A stretch of DNA of 5,917 bases. It comes from JASKKU01 sp964416905. Lineage in GTDB: Archaea > Nanobdellota > Nanobdellia > Woesearchaeales > JASKKU01. The stretch lies in assembly GCA_964416905.1 (NCBI GenBank), contig CAYQFL010000031.1:1-5917 (forward strand), written 5' to 3'. Both the position numbers and the translations under genes were made by a program. Below, in pieces: positions 1 through 5,754 of this stretch. The notes below the pieces were generated by a model. It ran no database searches. It worked only from the letters and a program-made list of their open reading frames with translations, and had not been told where the DNA came from. Positions within the stretch are counted from its first letter, which is position 1; each line of letters begins with the position of its first letter.

Positions 1-144
1 ATTTCTTCATTATTATTAGACAGAGTCAAAGCGCATAGGATTGTCTCAAAATTGAATGCTTTGGGCTTAGTTACTGTTGTTAAGGACAAGAAAAGCAATA
101 TCATTAACCTTAATCCTGACTTCTATGAGATGATGAAAGAATAA
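1..144 (+). CDS. Winged-helix DNA-binding protein, C-terminal fragment
   Basis: An open frame enters from the left edge and ends at TAA 142-144, leaving 47 residues. The visible piece looks like the end of a winged helix-turn-helix domain. A helix containing DRVKAHRIVSKLNALGLV would be the recognition helix and following turn. Next comes a two-strand wing with a charged tip (VVKDKKSNIINLNP), then a short acidic and methionine-rich tail (FYEMMKE). The pattern 'helix-LxxLGLVxxxxDxxxxxIxLxP' is common in archaeal MarR-, ArsR- and TrmB-like regulators. The subfamily and any effector domain cannot be judged because the N-terminal part lies outside the window. A role in transcription control is inferred from the fold only. 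It is separated from the next gene by an oligo-T tract and a promoter, so it is probably not co-transcribed with it. Confidence 0.6.
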   Translation: MSSLLLDRVKAHRIVSKLNALGLVTVVKDKKSNIINLNPDFYEMMKE

Positions 145-165
145 TTAGGAATAAGTATAGTTGGA

Positions 166-188
166 TTTTTTAAATTCTTTCTGTTTTT
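166..188 (+). terminator. Oligo-T terminator after the winged-helix gene
   Basis: A T6 run (166-171) and a T5 run (184-188), within a pyrimidine-rich stretch, lie about 20 bases after the TAA of the upstream gene. Archaeal RNA polymerase terminates on U-rich tracts without needing a hairpin, and no hairpin is visible here. The assignment rests on composition and position only. Confidence 0.4.
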
Positions 189-204
189 CAAAATATTTTT
201 AAAT
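189..204 (+). promoter_or_regulatory. TATA box/BRE-like promoter of cdc48
   Basis: TTTTTAAAT at 196-204 resembles an archaeal TATA box, with an A-rich BRE-like stretch just upstream (CAAAATA, 189-195). Its centre is near 200. With the usual archaeal spacing of about 26 bases, transcription would begin near 225-228. This gives a leader of about ten bases before ATG 236 and would put the alternative in-frame TTG (224) at or before the transcript start. Confidence 0.45.
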
Positions 205-225
205 TCTCAGATAAGCACTATTTTT

Positions 226-230
226 GAGTG
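226..230 (+). promoter_or_regulatory. Weak Shine-Dalgarno (GAGTG) deciding the cdc48 start
   Basis: GAGTG sits at -10 to -6 relative to ATG 236. The GTGAT motifs before the Nif3-like gene and gatE lie at the same distance. It is a partial match to the archaeal GGAGGTGAT motif. It favours ATG 236 over TTG 224, which overlaps it. The match is weak and the predicted leader is very short, so initiation may be effectively leaderless. Confidence 0.35.
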
Positions 231-235
231 TAAAA

Positions 236-3200
236 ATGCAACCGAAAAGATCTGTAACCTTAAAGGTTAGTGAAGCTGTTTCAGATGATGTAAATAAAGG
301 CATAGTAAGGATTGATGCTTCTTATTTGAGGGATATAGGGGCTAGACCTGGAGATATTGTGGAAATCGAGGGTAAAAGAACTACTGTGGCTATTGTTGAT
401 AGGGCTTATCCAAGTGATATCGGGCTAAATATCATTCGAATGGATGGCATCACTAGAAGGAATGCGCAAACGAGCATTGGTGAGTTTGTTAAGGTAAGAA
501 AGGCCGATTTCAAGATTGCTGATAAGGTAGTTATTGCTCCTGCTCAGGAAGGTGTTGTTATCCAAGCACCAAATTCATTCTTTAAAAGCGGCTTAATCGG
601 TAAGCCTGTTATTAAAGGTGATATTGTTTCCATAGGAGGAAGCAATTCACGAACAAGAATCTTTTCTCAGAGCAAATTCTTTGATGATTTTGATATCTCG
701 AGATTGATAAATCAGAATTTGAATAGGTTCGGGTTTAGCGATTTGAAATTTGTAGTTGTAGAGGTAAGTCCAAAAAATATCCCTGTGTTAATTACTGATA
801 CTACCGAGGTAATCTTCAACCCTGAAGCTGTGCAGAAAGTTGAACCAAAAGCTTTAGATGTGACTTACGAGGACATTGGTGGTTTAAGCGAAGAGATTAA
901 GAAAATCAGGGAAATGGTTGAATTACCGTTGAGGTATCCAGAATTGTTTGAAAGACTTGGCATAGATTCTCCAAAAGGTGTTCTGTTGCATGGTCCGCCA
1001 GGTACTGGTAAAACCATGTTGGCTAAAGCCGTTGCTAACGAGACAAATGCACATTTCATTTTGATCAATGGTCCTGAGATTATGAGCAAGTACTATGGTC
1101 AGAGCGAGCAGAATTTGAGACAAAAGTTCGAGGAGGCAGAGAAGAATGCTCCAAGTATTATTTTCATAGATGAAATTGATGCAATTGCCCCTAAGAGAGA
1201 AGAATCTAAAGGGGAGGTTGAGAGGAGAGTTGTTGCTCAGCTTTTAGCATTGATGGATGGCTTAAAGGCAAGAGGCAAAGTAATAGTTATTGCTGCAACG
1301 AACATTCCTAACCAGATTGATCCTGCTCTGAGAAGACCAGGTAGGTTTGATAGAGAGCTAGAGATCGGCGTCCCGGATAAGAATGGTCGAAAACAAATTT
1401 TAAAGATTCATACGAGGAATATGCCGATATTACCTAAGGTTGATAAGAAAGAGCTTAAAGTTGTAGTTAAAACAAAAGTTTCAGAAACTGTTAAGAAGTT
1501 AACTTTTGATAAGAATGATATTGAGCAGAAATTAAAAGACGCTGAAGCTGAATTTAAAAAATACACTAAGCTTGTGGAAGAGATAAGCAAGAATGTTGAG
1601 GAGTTGAGTGAAAAGCGGTTTAATACAGAAGGAGAAGGGAAATTTGTTGAAATCTCTAACAAAATCAAGGAATTGCTTGCTGATAAAAAGTTCTATGAAT
1701 CCAGATTGGAAGAATTAGAGAGAGACAAGCAAAATTATACTAGTAAATTAGAACATATAAAACAAGGAATCGACGAACTAAATAATGTATTAGAATTAAT
1801 TAAGAAAAGCAAATTTGTGGATGGTCTGTTGCTTGGTTTATCATATGATGAAACTACACTTCTTGAAAATAAACTAAAAGATTATGTTTTAGAGCTTTTA
1901 TCCAAGAGTAATGTTGATGTTAAAGATATTAAGATAACTCAGCCGTTCAGGAAACTTAAGAGTGCAGCTCTGGAGAAAGCACCAAATTCTAATCTTAAGA
2001 AACAGATCTCACAATTGGAGTTCGGTGGCGGCAAGTTTAACAAAGAGACTTTGAAGATTTTAATTAAGCTAATTGATGATGATGAATTAAAAGAGAAACT
2101 AAAGATGTTTATGGACTTAGCAAAGGATGACCAGGAGTTAACTAAGTTAATAACAGGAAATTATTTCCCGTACGACTTAAAGAACTCAATTTTGATTGGG
2201 CTCAAAGAGAACATCTTGGAAGAACTTGCTGAAAAAACTCACGGCTTTGTTGGAGCCGATTTAGCTGCGTTAGCTAAAGAAGCGGCTATGGCTGCTGTTA
2301 GGAGAATTCTTCCAGATATTATGAAAACTGAAGAGGAAAGTGTTTCGGAAGATATCCTTAATAGTGTTTATGTTACCAATGAGGATTTCCTTGAGGCATT
2401 AAAGGTTGTAAGGCCAAGTGCTTTAAGAGAGGTTTTTGTCGAGGTTCCTAATGTAAGCTGGGATGACATTGGTGGTTTAGAAGATGTTAAGCAAGAGTTG
2501 AAAGAGGTTGTGGAATGGCCTTTGAAGCATAAAGATGCATTCAAGAGGCTATCGATAAAACCTCCAAAAGGCGTTTTATTGTATGGACCACCAGGAACTG
2601 GTAAGACTTTACTGGCTAAAGCTGTAGCTAGCGAGACTTCATCAAACTTTATTTTGGTTAAAGGTCCTGAGTTGATTAGCAAGTGGGTTGGTGAAAGTGA
2701 GAGAGCTATAAGAGAGATATTCAAGAAGGCCAGACAGACATCGCCTTGCGTAATCTTCTTTGATGAGATTGATGCGATAGCTTCTAAGAGGACAGCCTCA
2801 GAGGATTCAAAAGTTACAGAAAGAGTAGTTAATCAATTACTAACTGAGCTTGACGGTGTCGAGGAGTTAAATGATGTTGTGGTTATAGCAGCAACTAACA
2901 GGCCAGATATCATAGATACAGCATTATTGAGACCAGGCAGGTTTGATAGGATTATACTTACTTCAGCACCTGATGTTAAATCCAGATTAGAAATCTTTAA
3001 GGTACACACGAAAGGAATGCCTTTAGCTAAAGACGTTGATATAAATAATCTTGCTGAAAGAACTGAGGGTTATTCAGGAGCAGATATTGAAGCTGTATGC
3101 AGAGAAGCGGCAATGCTTGCCTTAAGAGAAGACATAACTGCTTCAGAGGTTAAGATGAAGCATTTTGAAGAAGCGCTTAAGAGAGTTTATCCATCAATAA

Positions 3201-3298
3201 CTAAGGAAATCATGAAAGCATATGCAGACCTTCAGAAGAAGTTCAGAGCTGCGAAAGGCGAAGAGTTAAGGGTGAACAAGCCTGCTTACTATGGCTAA
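236..3298 (+). CDS. cdc48: Cdc48/VAT-type double AAA+ ATPase with a large D1-lid insertion
   Basis: This is the archaeal homologue of Cdc48/p97/VAT, a hexameric cytosolic ATPase that pulls and unfolds proteins through its central pore. Numbered from ATG 236 it has 1020 residues, against about 730-760 usual for archaeal members. The N domain (about 1-200) has the double-psi barrel and second N subdomain. D1 has Walker A GPPGTGKT (253-260), pore loop KYYG (285-288), Walker B ending D312-E313, sensor-1 N356 and arginine fingers R367/R370. D2 has Walker A GPPGTGKT (784-791), pore loop KWVG (816-819), Walker B D843-E844, sensor-1 N888 and R899/R902. All catalytic residues are therefore present in both rings. 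The C-terminus is Tyr-Tyr-Gly, an HbYX-like tail that in related ATPases docks on the 20S proteasome. The oddity is about 255 extra residues (roughly 404-659) inside the D1 helical lid. ATG 236 is preferred over TTG 224 because of promoter spacing and the nearby GAGTG. The family call is certain; the role of the insertion is unknown. Confidence 0.97.
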   Translation: MQPKRSVTLKVSEAVSDDVNKGIVRIDASYLRDIGARPGDIVEIEGKRTTVAIVDRAYPSDIGLNIIRMDGITRRNAQTSIGEFVKVRKADFKIADKVVIAPAQEGVVIQAPNSFFKSGLIGKPVIKGDIVSIGGSNSRTRIFSQSKFFDDFDISRLINQNLNRFGFSDLKFVVVEVSPKNIPVLITDTTEVIFNPEAVQKVEPKALDVTYEDIGGLSEEIKKIREMVELPLRYPELFERLGIDSPKGVLLHGPPGTGKTMLAKAVANETNAHFILINGPEIMSKYYGQSEQNLRQKFEEAEKNAPSIIFIDEIDAIAPKREESKGEVERRVVAQLLALMDGLKARGKVIVIAATNIPNQIDPALRRPGRFDRELEIGVPDKNGRKQILKIHTRNMPILPKVDKKELKVVVKTKVSETVKKLTFDKNDIEQKLKDAEAEFKKYTKLVEEISKNVEELSEKRFNTEGEGKFVEISNKIKELLADKKFYESRLEELERDKQNYTSKLEHIKQGIDELNNVLELIKKSKFVDGLLLGLSYDETTLLENKLKDYVLELLSKSNVDVKDIKITQPFRKLKSAALEKAPNSNLKKQISQLEFGGGKFNKETLKILIKLIDDDELKEKLKMFMDLAKDDQELTKLITGNYFPYDLKNSILIGLKENILEELAEKTHGFVGADLAALAKEAAMAAVRRILPDIMKTEEESVSEDILNSVYVTNEDFLEALKVVRPSALREVFVEVPNVSWDDIGGLEDVKQELKEVVEWPLKHKDAFKRLSIKPPKGVLLYGPPGTGKTLLAKAVASETSSNFILVKGPELISKWVGESERAIREIFKKARQTSPCVIFFDEIDAIASKRTASEDSKVTERVVNQLLTELDGVEELNDVVVIAATNRPDIIDTALLRPGRFDRIILTSAPDVKSRLEIFKVHTKGMPLAKDVDINNLAERTEGYSGADIEAVCREAAMLALREDITASEVKMKHFEEALKRVYPSITKEIMKAYADLQKKFRAAKGEELRVNKPAYYG
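1445..2212 (+). other. Inserted coiled-coil plus helical domain within the Cdc48 D1 lid
   Basis: Comparison with D2 of the same protein locates this insertion. D2 runs from MPLAKDVD to LAERTEGYSGAD with three residues between (935 to 939). In D1 the equivalent VD (402-403) and LAEKTHGFVGAD (from 664) are 260 residues apart. The first half, about 428-526, is dense in Lys and Glu with regularly spaced Leu/Ile. It reads as two helices joined near a Gly-rich turn (FNTEGEGKF, 462-470), i.e. a likely antiparallel coiled-coil hairpin. The second half, about 527-655, looks mostly helical (LLENKLKDYVLELL; KETLKILIKLIDDDELKEKL) and has one Gly-rich loop, FGGGKFN (596-602). No catalytic motif is recognised in it. 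The reading frame stays open and the lid resumes cleanly, so this is part of the mature protein. The exact borders are uncertain by about ten residues. Confidence 0.85.
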
Positions 3299-3299
3299 A

Positions 3300-3324
3300 T
3301 TTTTATTTTTTTGATTGTCTTTTT
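3300..3324 (+). terminator. Oligo-T terminator after cdc48
   Basis: Three T runs follow the cdc48 stop codon at once: T5 (3300-3304), T7 (3306-3312) and T5 (3320-3324). No stem-loop is seen. This is the typical archaeal terminator form and suggests that the downstream small gene is transcribed from its own promoter. Confidence 0.6.
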
Positions 3325-3335
3325 ATTTATTATAC

Positions 3336-3344
3336 TTTTATAAA
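3336..3344 (+). promoter_or_regulatory. TATA box for the small membrane protein/Nif3-like operon
   Basis: TTTTATAAA lies between the cdc48 oligo-T tract and ATG 3365. Its centre (about 3340) predicts a start near 3366, so the transcript would be essentially leaderless. A second AT-rich candidate further upstream (TTTATTATA, about 3325-3333) would place the start near 3356, at the GGTGG site. The two cannot be separated by eye. Confidence 0.4.
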
Positions 3345-3355
3345 ATCTTGATATT

Positions 3356-3360
3356 GGTGG
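3356..3360 (+). promoter_or_regulatory. GGTGG ribosome binding site of the small membrane protein
   Basis: GGTGG ends four bases before ATG 3365 and contains GGTG of the archaeal GGAGGTGAT anti-16S motif. It supports ATG 3365 as a real start on the + strand. It would only work if the transcript begins at or before this point. Confidence 0.45.
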
Positions 3361-3364
3361 TTTA

Positions 3365-3550
3365 ATGGACGATTTTTTACTGGTTTACTTAACGATAGTT
3401 GGGCTATTAGCATTATATTGGGTTCTTTTTGGAGAGAAGAGGTTTCAGCAGAAGATTCAGGGCTCAAATTCTGATAAGCAAGAAATGGAAAATGACAAAA
3501 AAATAAAAACCGATGATGAGAAAAATGATATAAAAAGTGATAAGAAATGA
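3365..3550 (+). CDS. Small single-pass membrane protein with a charged cytosolic tail
   Basis: I do not recognise a family for this 61-residue protein. Residues 4-22 (Phe4 to Phe22, rich in Leu, Val, Tyr and Trp) form one clear transmembrane helix. The following EKR (24-26) and an N-terminal MDD predict, by the positive-inside rule, the N-terminus outside and the tail in the cytosol. Residues 24-61 are very hydrophilic and low in complexity, with many Lys, Asp, Glu and Asn, so the tail is probably disordered. Support for a real gene: a TATA-like box, GGTGG four bases before the ATG, and a stop codon overlapping the next start (ATGA at 3547-3550), which points to translational coupling with the Nif3-like gene. 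An antisense reading frame over the same bases is less credible. Function is unknown; a membrane anchor or adaptor for a cytosolic partner would fit the shape but is speculation. Confidence 0.7.
   Translation: MDDFLLVYLTIVGLLALYWVLFGEKRFQQKIQGSNSDKQEMENDKKIKTDDEKNDIKSDKK
3537..3541 (+). promoter_or_regulatory. GTGAT ribosome binding site inside the small gene, for the Nif3-like gene
   Basis: GTGAT, five bases before ATG 3547, is a core match to the archaeal GGTGAT motif and lies within the last codons of the upstream gene. Together with the ATGA overlap it supports coupled translation. A second in-frame ATG at 3550 would be eight bases away and also remains possible. Confidence 0.5.
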
Positions 3551-4320
3551 TGCGAGACAAAATCATTAGGTTTCTTAATAATCAGTTAAAAGTTAGTGAA
3601 ATTGCTGATAAAAGCATAAACGGTCTTCAAGTTGATGGGAATAAATTTGTAAACCGGGTTGTAACCTGTGTTGATGCTGACATATCTTCTATTAAAAATG
3701 CAATTGAATTAAAAGCTGATTTGATGATCGTTCATCACGGTTTGTTCTGGAGAAACGATGAGACTATTGTTGGACCATTATATGAAAAGCTTTCTTTGTT
3801 GATAAAAAACAATTTATCGTTATATGCAGTGCATTTACCTCTGGATATCCATGAAGAGTTCGGTAATAACATTCTGATTGCAAGACAGCTTAAATTAAGG
3901 AACATATCAAAATTTGCAGAGTATAATGGATTATTCTTAGGATATTTTGGCGAATCAAACATTTCAGATATTAACTCTTTTATGAGCTTTGTGGAATCGT
4001 CTTTGAATACAAAAGCTAAGCTGTTCAATTTTAATAAATCATCCAATGTTAGATTGGTTGGCATTGTTTCAGGTTCGGGTGGTTTTGCTATAAAAGATAT
4101 GCACAATTATGGAATCGATACTCTGGTTGTTGGGGAAGCTAACTATGCAGATATATTGCTCGCTAAAGACTTAGGAATAAATCTTATACAGGCAGGGCAT
4201 TATGAAACTGAAGTTTTTGGAGTGAGAGCTATTGCCAACAAATTAAATGAATTGTTTTCATCAGACGGTTTGGAGTGCATCTTTTACGATAATAAAGAAA
4301 ATAGGAATTTCCATTTATGA
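3547..4320 (+). CDS. Nif3-like dinuclear metal-centre protein (DUF34 family)
   Basis: This 257-residue protein belongs to the widespread NIF3/YbgI/YqfO family, which forms toroidal hexamers with two metal ions per subunit. The biochemical role is not settled; the older label 'GTP cyclohydrolase I type 2' is poorly supported, and links to metal handling have been proposed. The expected ligands are all visible: H63-H64 in VHHGLFW, D100 in HLPLD, and H218 with E222 in AGHYETE. The family core SGSGG (175-179) and the NGLQVDG start (25-31) are also present. The HHGLFW...GPLYE...HLPLDIH pattern is of the archaeal or short form, without the extra PII-like domain of some longer bacterial members, and the length is normal. 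ATG 3547 overlaps the previous stop as ATGA; a second ATG at 3550 would shorten it by one residue. The pairing with a membrane protein gene is the only contextual clue. Confidence 0.93.
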   Translation: MMRDKIIRFLNNQLKVSEIADKSINGLQVDGNKFVNRVVTCVDADISSIKNAIELKADLMIVHHGLFWRNDETIVGPLYEKLSLLIKNNLSLYAVHLPLDIHEEFGNNILIARQLKLRNISKFAEYNGLFLGYFGESNISDINSFMSFVESSLNTKAKLFNFNKSSNVRLVGIVSGSGGFAIKDMHNYGIDTLVVGEANYADILLAKDLGINLIQAGHYETEVFGVRAIANKLNELFSSDGLECIFYDNKENRNFHL

Positions 4321-4336
4321 TTAAATGCTTTTGAGA

Positions 4337-4347
4337 TATATTTAAAA
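4337..4347 (+). promoter_or_regulatory. TATA box of the gatD-gatE operon
   Basis: TATATTTAAAA in the gap after the Nif3-like gene is a good archaeal TATA element. Its centre near 4342 predicts a transcript start near 4369 and a leader of about 33 bases to ATG 4402. A second AT-rich box (CTTAAAATT, about 4372-4380) would instead give a leaderless start near 4402. No oligo-T terminator separates the Nif3-like gene from this promoter, so read-through is also possible. Confidence 0.45.
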
Positions 4348-4385
4348 ACTATTTTAGCTTTAGATACCTTACTTAAAATTAATCT

Positions 4386-4397
4386 GAGGACTTTGAT
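4386..4397 (+). promoter_or_regulatory. Ribosome binding region deciding the gatD start
   Basis: Two candidate sites lie before ATG 4402: GAGG (4386-4389), which is rather far at 12 bases, and TGAT (4394-4397), four bases away. The sequence TGATTAAAATG closely resembles the gatE start region (TGATTAAAAATG). The in-frame TTG at 4393 lies within this site, so ATG 4402 is the better start. Confidence 0.4.
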
Positions 4398-4401
4398 TAA
4401 A

Positions 4402-5733
4402 ATGAATAATCTAAAGAAATTCAAGGTTGTTACTAGCAAAGGCGTCTTTGAAGGCATTCATGTAACTGATGTTTCAAAAAATGGGAAAAAATATTTCTTG
4501 ATGAAATTAGATAATGGTTACAATATTGGCCTGGACTATGATGATATTAAAGAGAAAAAAGAGATTTCTCAGGTTATGAAAACTGAAACTAAACCTGAAG
4601 ATATTTCAATAAAAGATTCCAAGAATTTTGATTCTTCTATTTACATTATACACACTGGTGGAACAATAGCTTCTAGAGTGGATTATGAAACAGGTGCAGT
4701 TAAGGCTTTGTTCAATCCAGAAGAACTTATTGAATTATTTCCGGAGATTAAAGGCAATTATAATATAAAATCAAAGCTGCTATTAAACATATTCTCAGAA
4801 GACGTTAATTTTAAGGTCTACAACTTGATATTAAAGGAAATCTCGAATTTGGTTAAAAGTAATGAGAGTATTCGGGGAATTATTTTAACTCATGGTACTG
4901 ATACCTTGCATTACACTAGCGCAGCTTTGAAGTTTGCTTTAAGAAATCTACCTTTCCCGGTAATTTTAGTAGGCGCTCAGCGTAGTTCTGATAGACCTTC
5001 AACAGATGCAAGGCTTAACTTGATAAGCGCGGTTAATTTCATTAATTATGCCTACAATAATAAGAAAATAAAGCCAGACGTTTTTGTTTGCATGCATGGT
5101 TCTGTTAGCGATGATTTCTGTTATATCTTTGACGCGTTCAATGTTAGAAAGATGCATACCTCTCGGAGAGATGCTTTTAAGCAAATCAATGATGAGCCTT
5201 TAGCTAAAGTTTTTAGCAATGGAAAAGTTGAGTTGATCAATGATAAAATAAAAGCTAAAAACAAAGAAAATGCTAAATTCGAGGTAAAATTCTATAAAGA
5301 ATCCCTCAAAATAGGAATTTTATATGTACATCCAAATCTTTTTCCTGAGGAAATTCTTACCTTCAAGAACTTTGATGGATTAATCATTGCTGGGACTGGT
5401 CTAGGTCATGTTGGTATAAACAAATCTTTTGATAACATAATTGATAACTCAAACAATTATAAAGCTTTGAAAGAGGTTATTAAATCAAAAACCATTGTTT
5501 CAGTAGCGCCTCAAACCATAAACGGCAGAATAAACCTTAATGTTTATTCAACAGGCAGGTTATTGAAAGAATTAGGTATTTTAGGTAACCTTTGTGATAT
5601 GAGTATTGAAACAGCTTTCATAAAACTCGCGTTTCTTTTATCAAATTATGATAAAAACAAAGTTAAAGAGCTTTACGAGAAAAACCTATTTGGAGAAATT
5701 AATGAAAGAAGTAAGTATCTGGAAGAGTTTTAA
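4402..5733 (+). CDS. gatD: Glu-tRNA(Gln) amidotransferase subunit D
   Basis: GatD is the ammonia-releasing subunit of the archaeal GatDE amidotransferase. It hydrolyses an amide donor (Gln or Asn) and passes ammonia to GatE, which converts misacylated Glu-tRNA(Gln) to Gln-tRNA(Gln) in the cytosol. Numbered from ATG 4402 the protein has 443 residues, normal for GatD. Residues about 1-50 form the GatD-specific small barrel (KLDNGYNIGLDYDDI, 35-49), followed by a charged linker. The type I L-asparaginase domain starts near 79. Active-site residues are present: T88 in TGGTIAS, T166-D167 in HGTDT, and K250 in VRKMHTSRRDAF. That last motif and the N-terminal barrel distinguish it from plain L-asparaginase. 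The gatE start follows after 21 bases without a terminator, confirming the pair. The presence of the pair implies that the organism makes Gln-tRNA indirectly and has a non-discriminating GluRS. A TTG at 4393 would add three residues and is less likely. Confidence 0.97.
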   Translation: MNNLKKFKVVTSKGVFEGIHVTDVSKNGKKYFLMKLDNGYNIGLDYDDIKEKKEISQVMKTETKPEDISIKDSKNFDSSIYIIHTGGTIASRVDYETGAVKALFNPEELIELFPEIKGNYNIKSKLLLNIFSEDVNFKVYNLILKEISNLVKSNESIRGIILTHGTDTLHYTSAALKFALRNLPFPVILVGAQRSSDRPSTDARLNLISAVNFINYAYNNKKIKPDVFVCMHGSVSDDFCYIFDAFNVRKMHTSRRDAFKQINDEPLAKVFSNGKVELINDKIKAKNKENAKFEVKFYKESLKIGILYVHPNLFPEEILTFKNFDGLIIAGTGLGHVGINKSFDNIIDNSNNYKALKEVIKSKTIVSVAPQTINGRINLNVYSTGRLLKELGILGNLCDMSIETAFIKLAFLLSNYDKNKVKELYEKNLFGEINERSKYLEEF

Positions 5734-5744
5734 GTGTTTTATGT

Positions 5745-5749
5745 GTGAT
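5745..5749 (+). promoter_or_regulatory. GTGAT ribosome binding site of gatE
   Basis: GTGAT is five bases before ATG 5755, the same motif and spacing as for the Nif3-like gene. An in-frame TGA (5746-5748) just upstream shows that 5755 is the first possible start of this frame. Confidence 0.55.
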
Positions 5750-5754
5750 TAAAA

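Noticed and set aside
145..235. Possible RNA gene or riboswitch in the gap before cdc48
   Set aside because: The gap is very AT-rich, has no visible stem-loops, and is accounted for by an oligo-T tract and a TATA box. The other gaps (3299-3364, 4321-4401, 5734-5754) likewise show nothing structured.
865..1089. Antisense reading frames opposite the D1 and D2 Walker regions (865-1089, 923-1123, 1408-1668, 2368-2724)
   Set aside because: They lie wholly inside the strongly conserved cdc48 frame, have no start signals, and their Gly/Pro-rich similarity to each other simply mirrors the repeated Walker A coding sequence.
1445..2212. The extra segment in Cdc48 as an intein
   Set aside because: Inteins in ATPases usually sit in the Walker A loop, begin with Cys or Ser and end in His-Asn before Cys/Ser/Thr. 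This segment lies in the lid, has no such ends and no LAGLIDADG-like or Hedgehog/intein blocks, and is coiled-coil-like.
872..2479. A 15-base direct repeat, GACATTGGTGGTTTA, at 872-886 and 2465-2479
   Set aside because: Both copies encode the DIGGL motif at the start of D1 and D2. They reflect the ancient AAA+ domain duplication and strong protein conservation, not a mobile element or recombination site.
3330..3566. Antisense 78-residue frame opposite the small membrane protein gene
   Set aside because: It overlaps the + strand gene, which has a ribosome binding site, a transmembrane helix and an ATGA overlap. The antisense product, rich in Phe, His and Ser, looks like a shadow of the Lys/Asp-rich tail codons.
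3735..5184. Antisense frames at 3735-4106 and 4999-5184
   Set aside because: They are fully contained in the Nif3-like gene and gatD, both of which are confirmed by family motifs.
4402..5733. Plain type I L-asparaginase instead of GatD
   Set aside because: The N-terminal GatD barrel (KLDNGYNIGLD), the HTSRRDAF motif and the adjacent gatE start all identify GatD.
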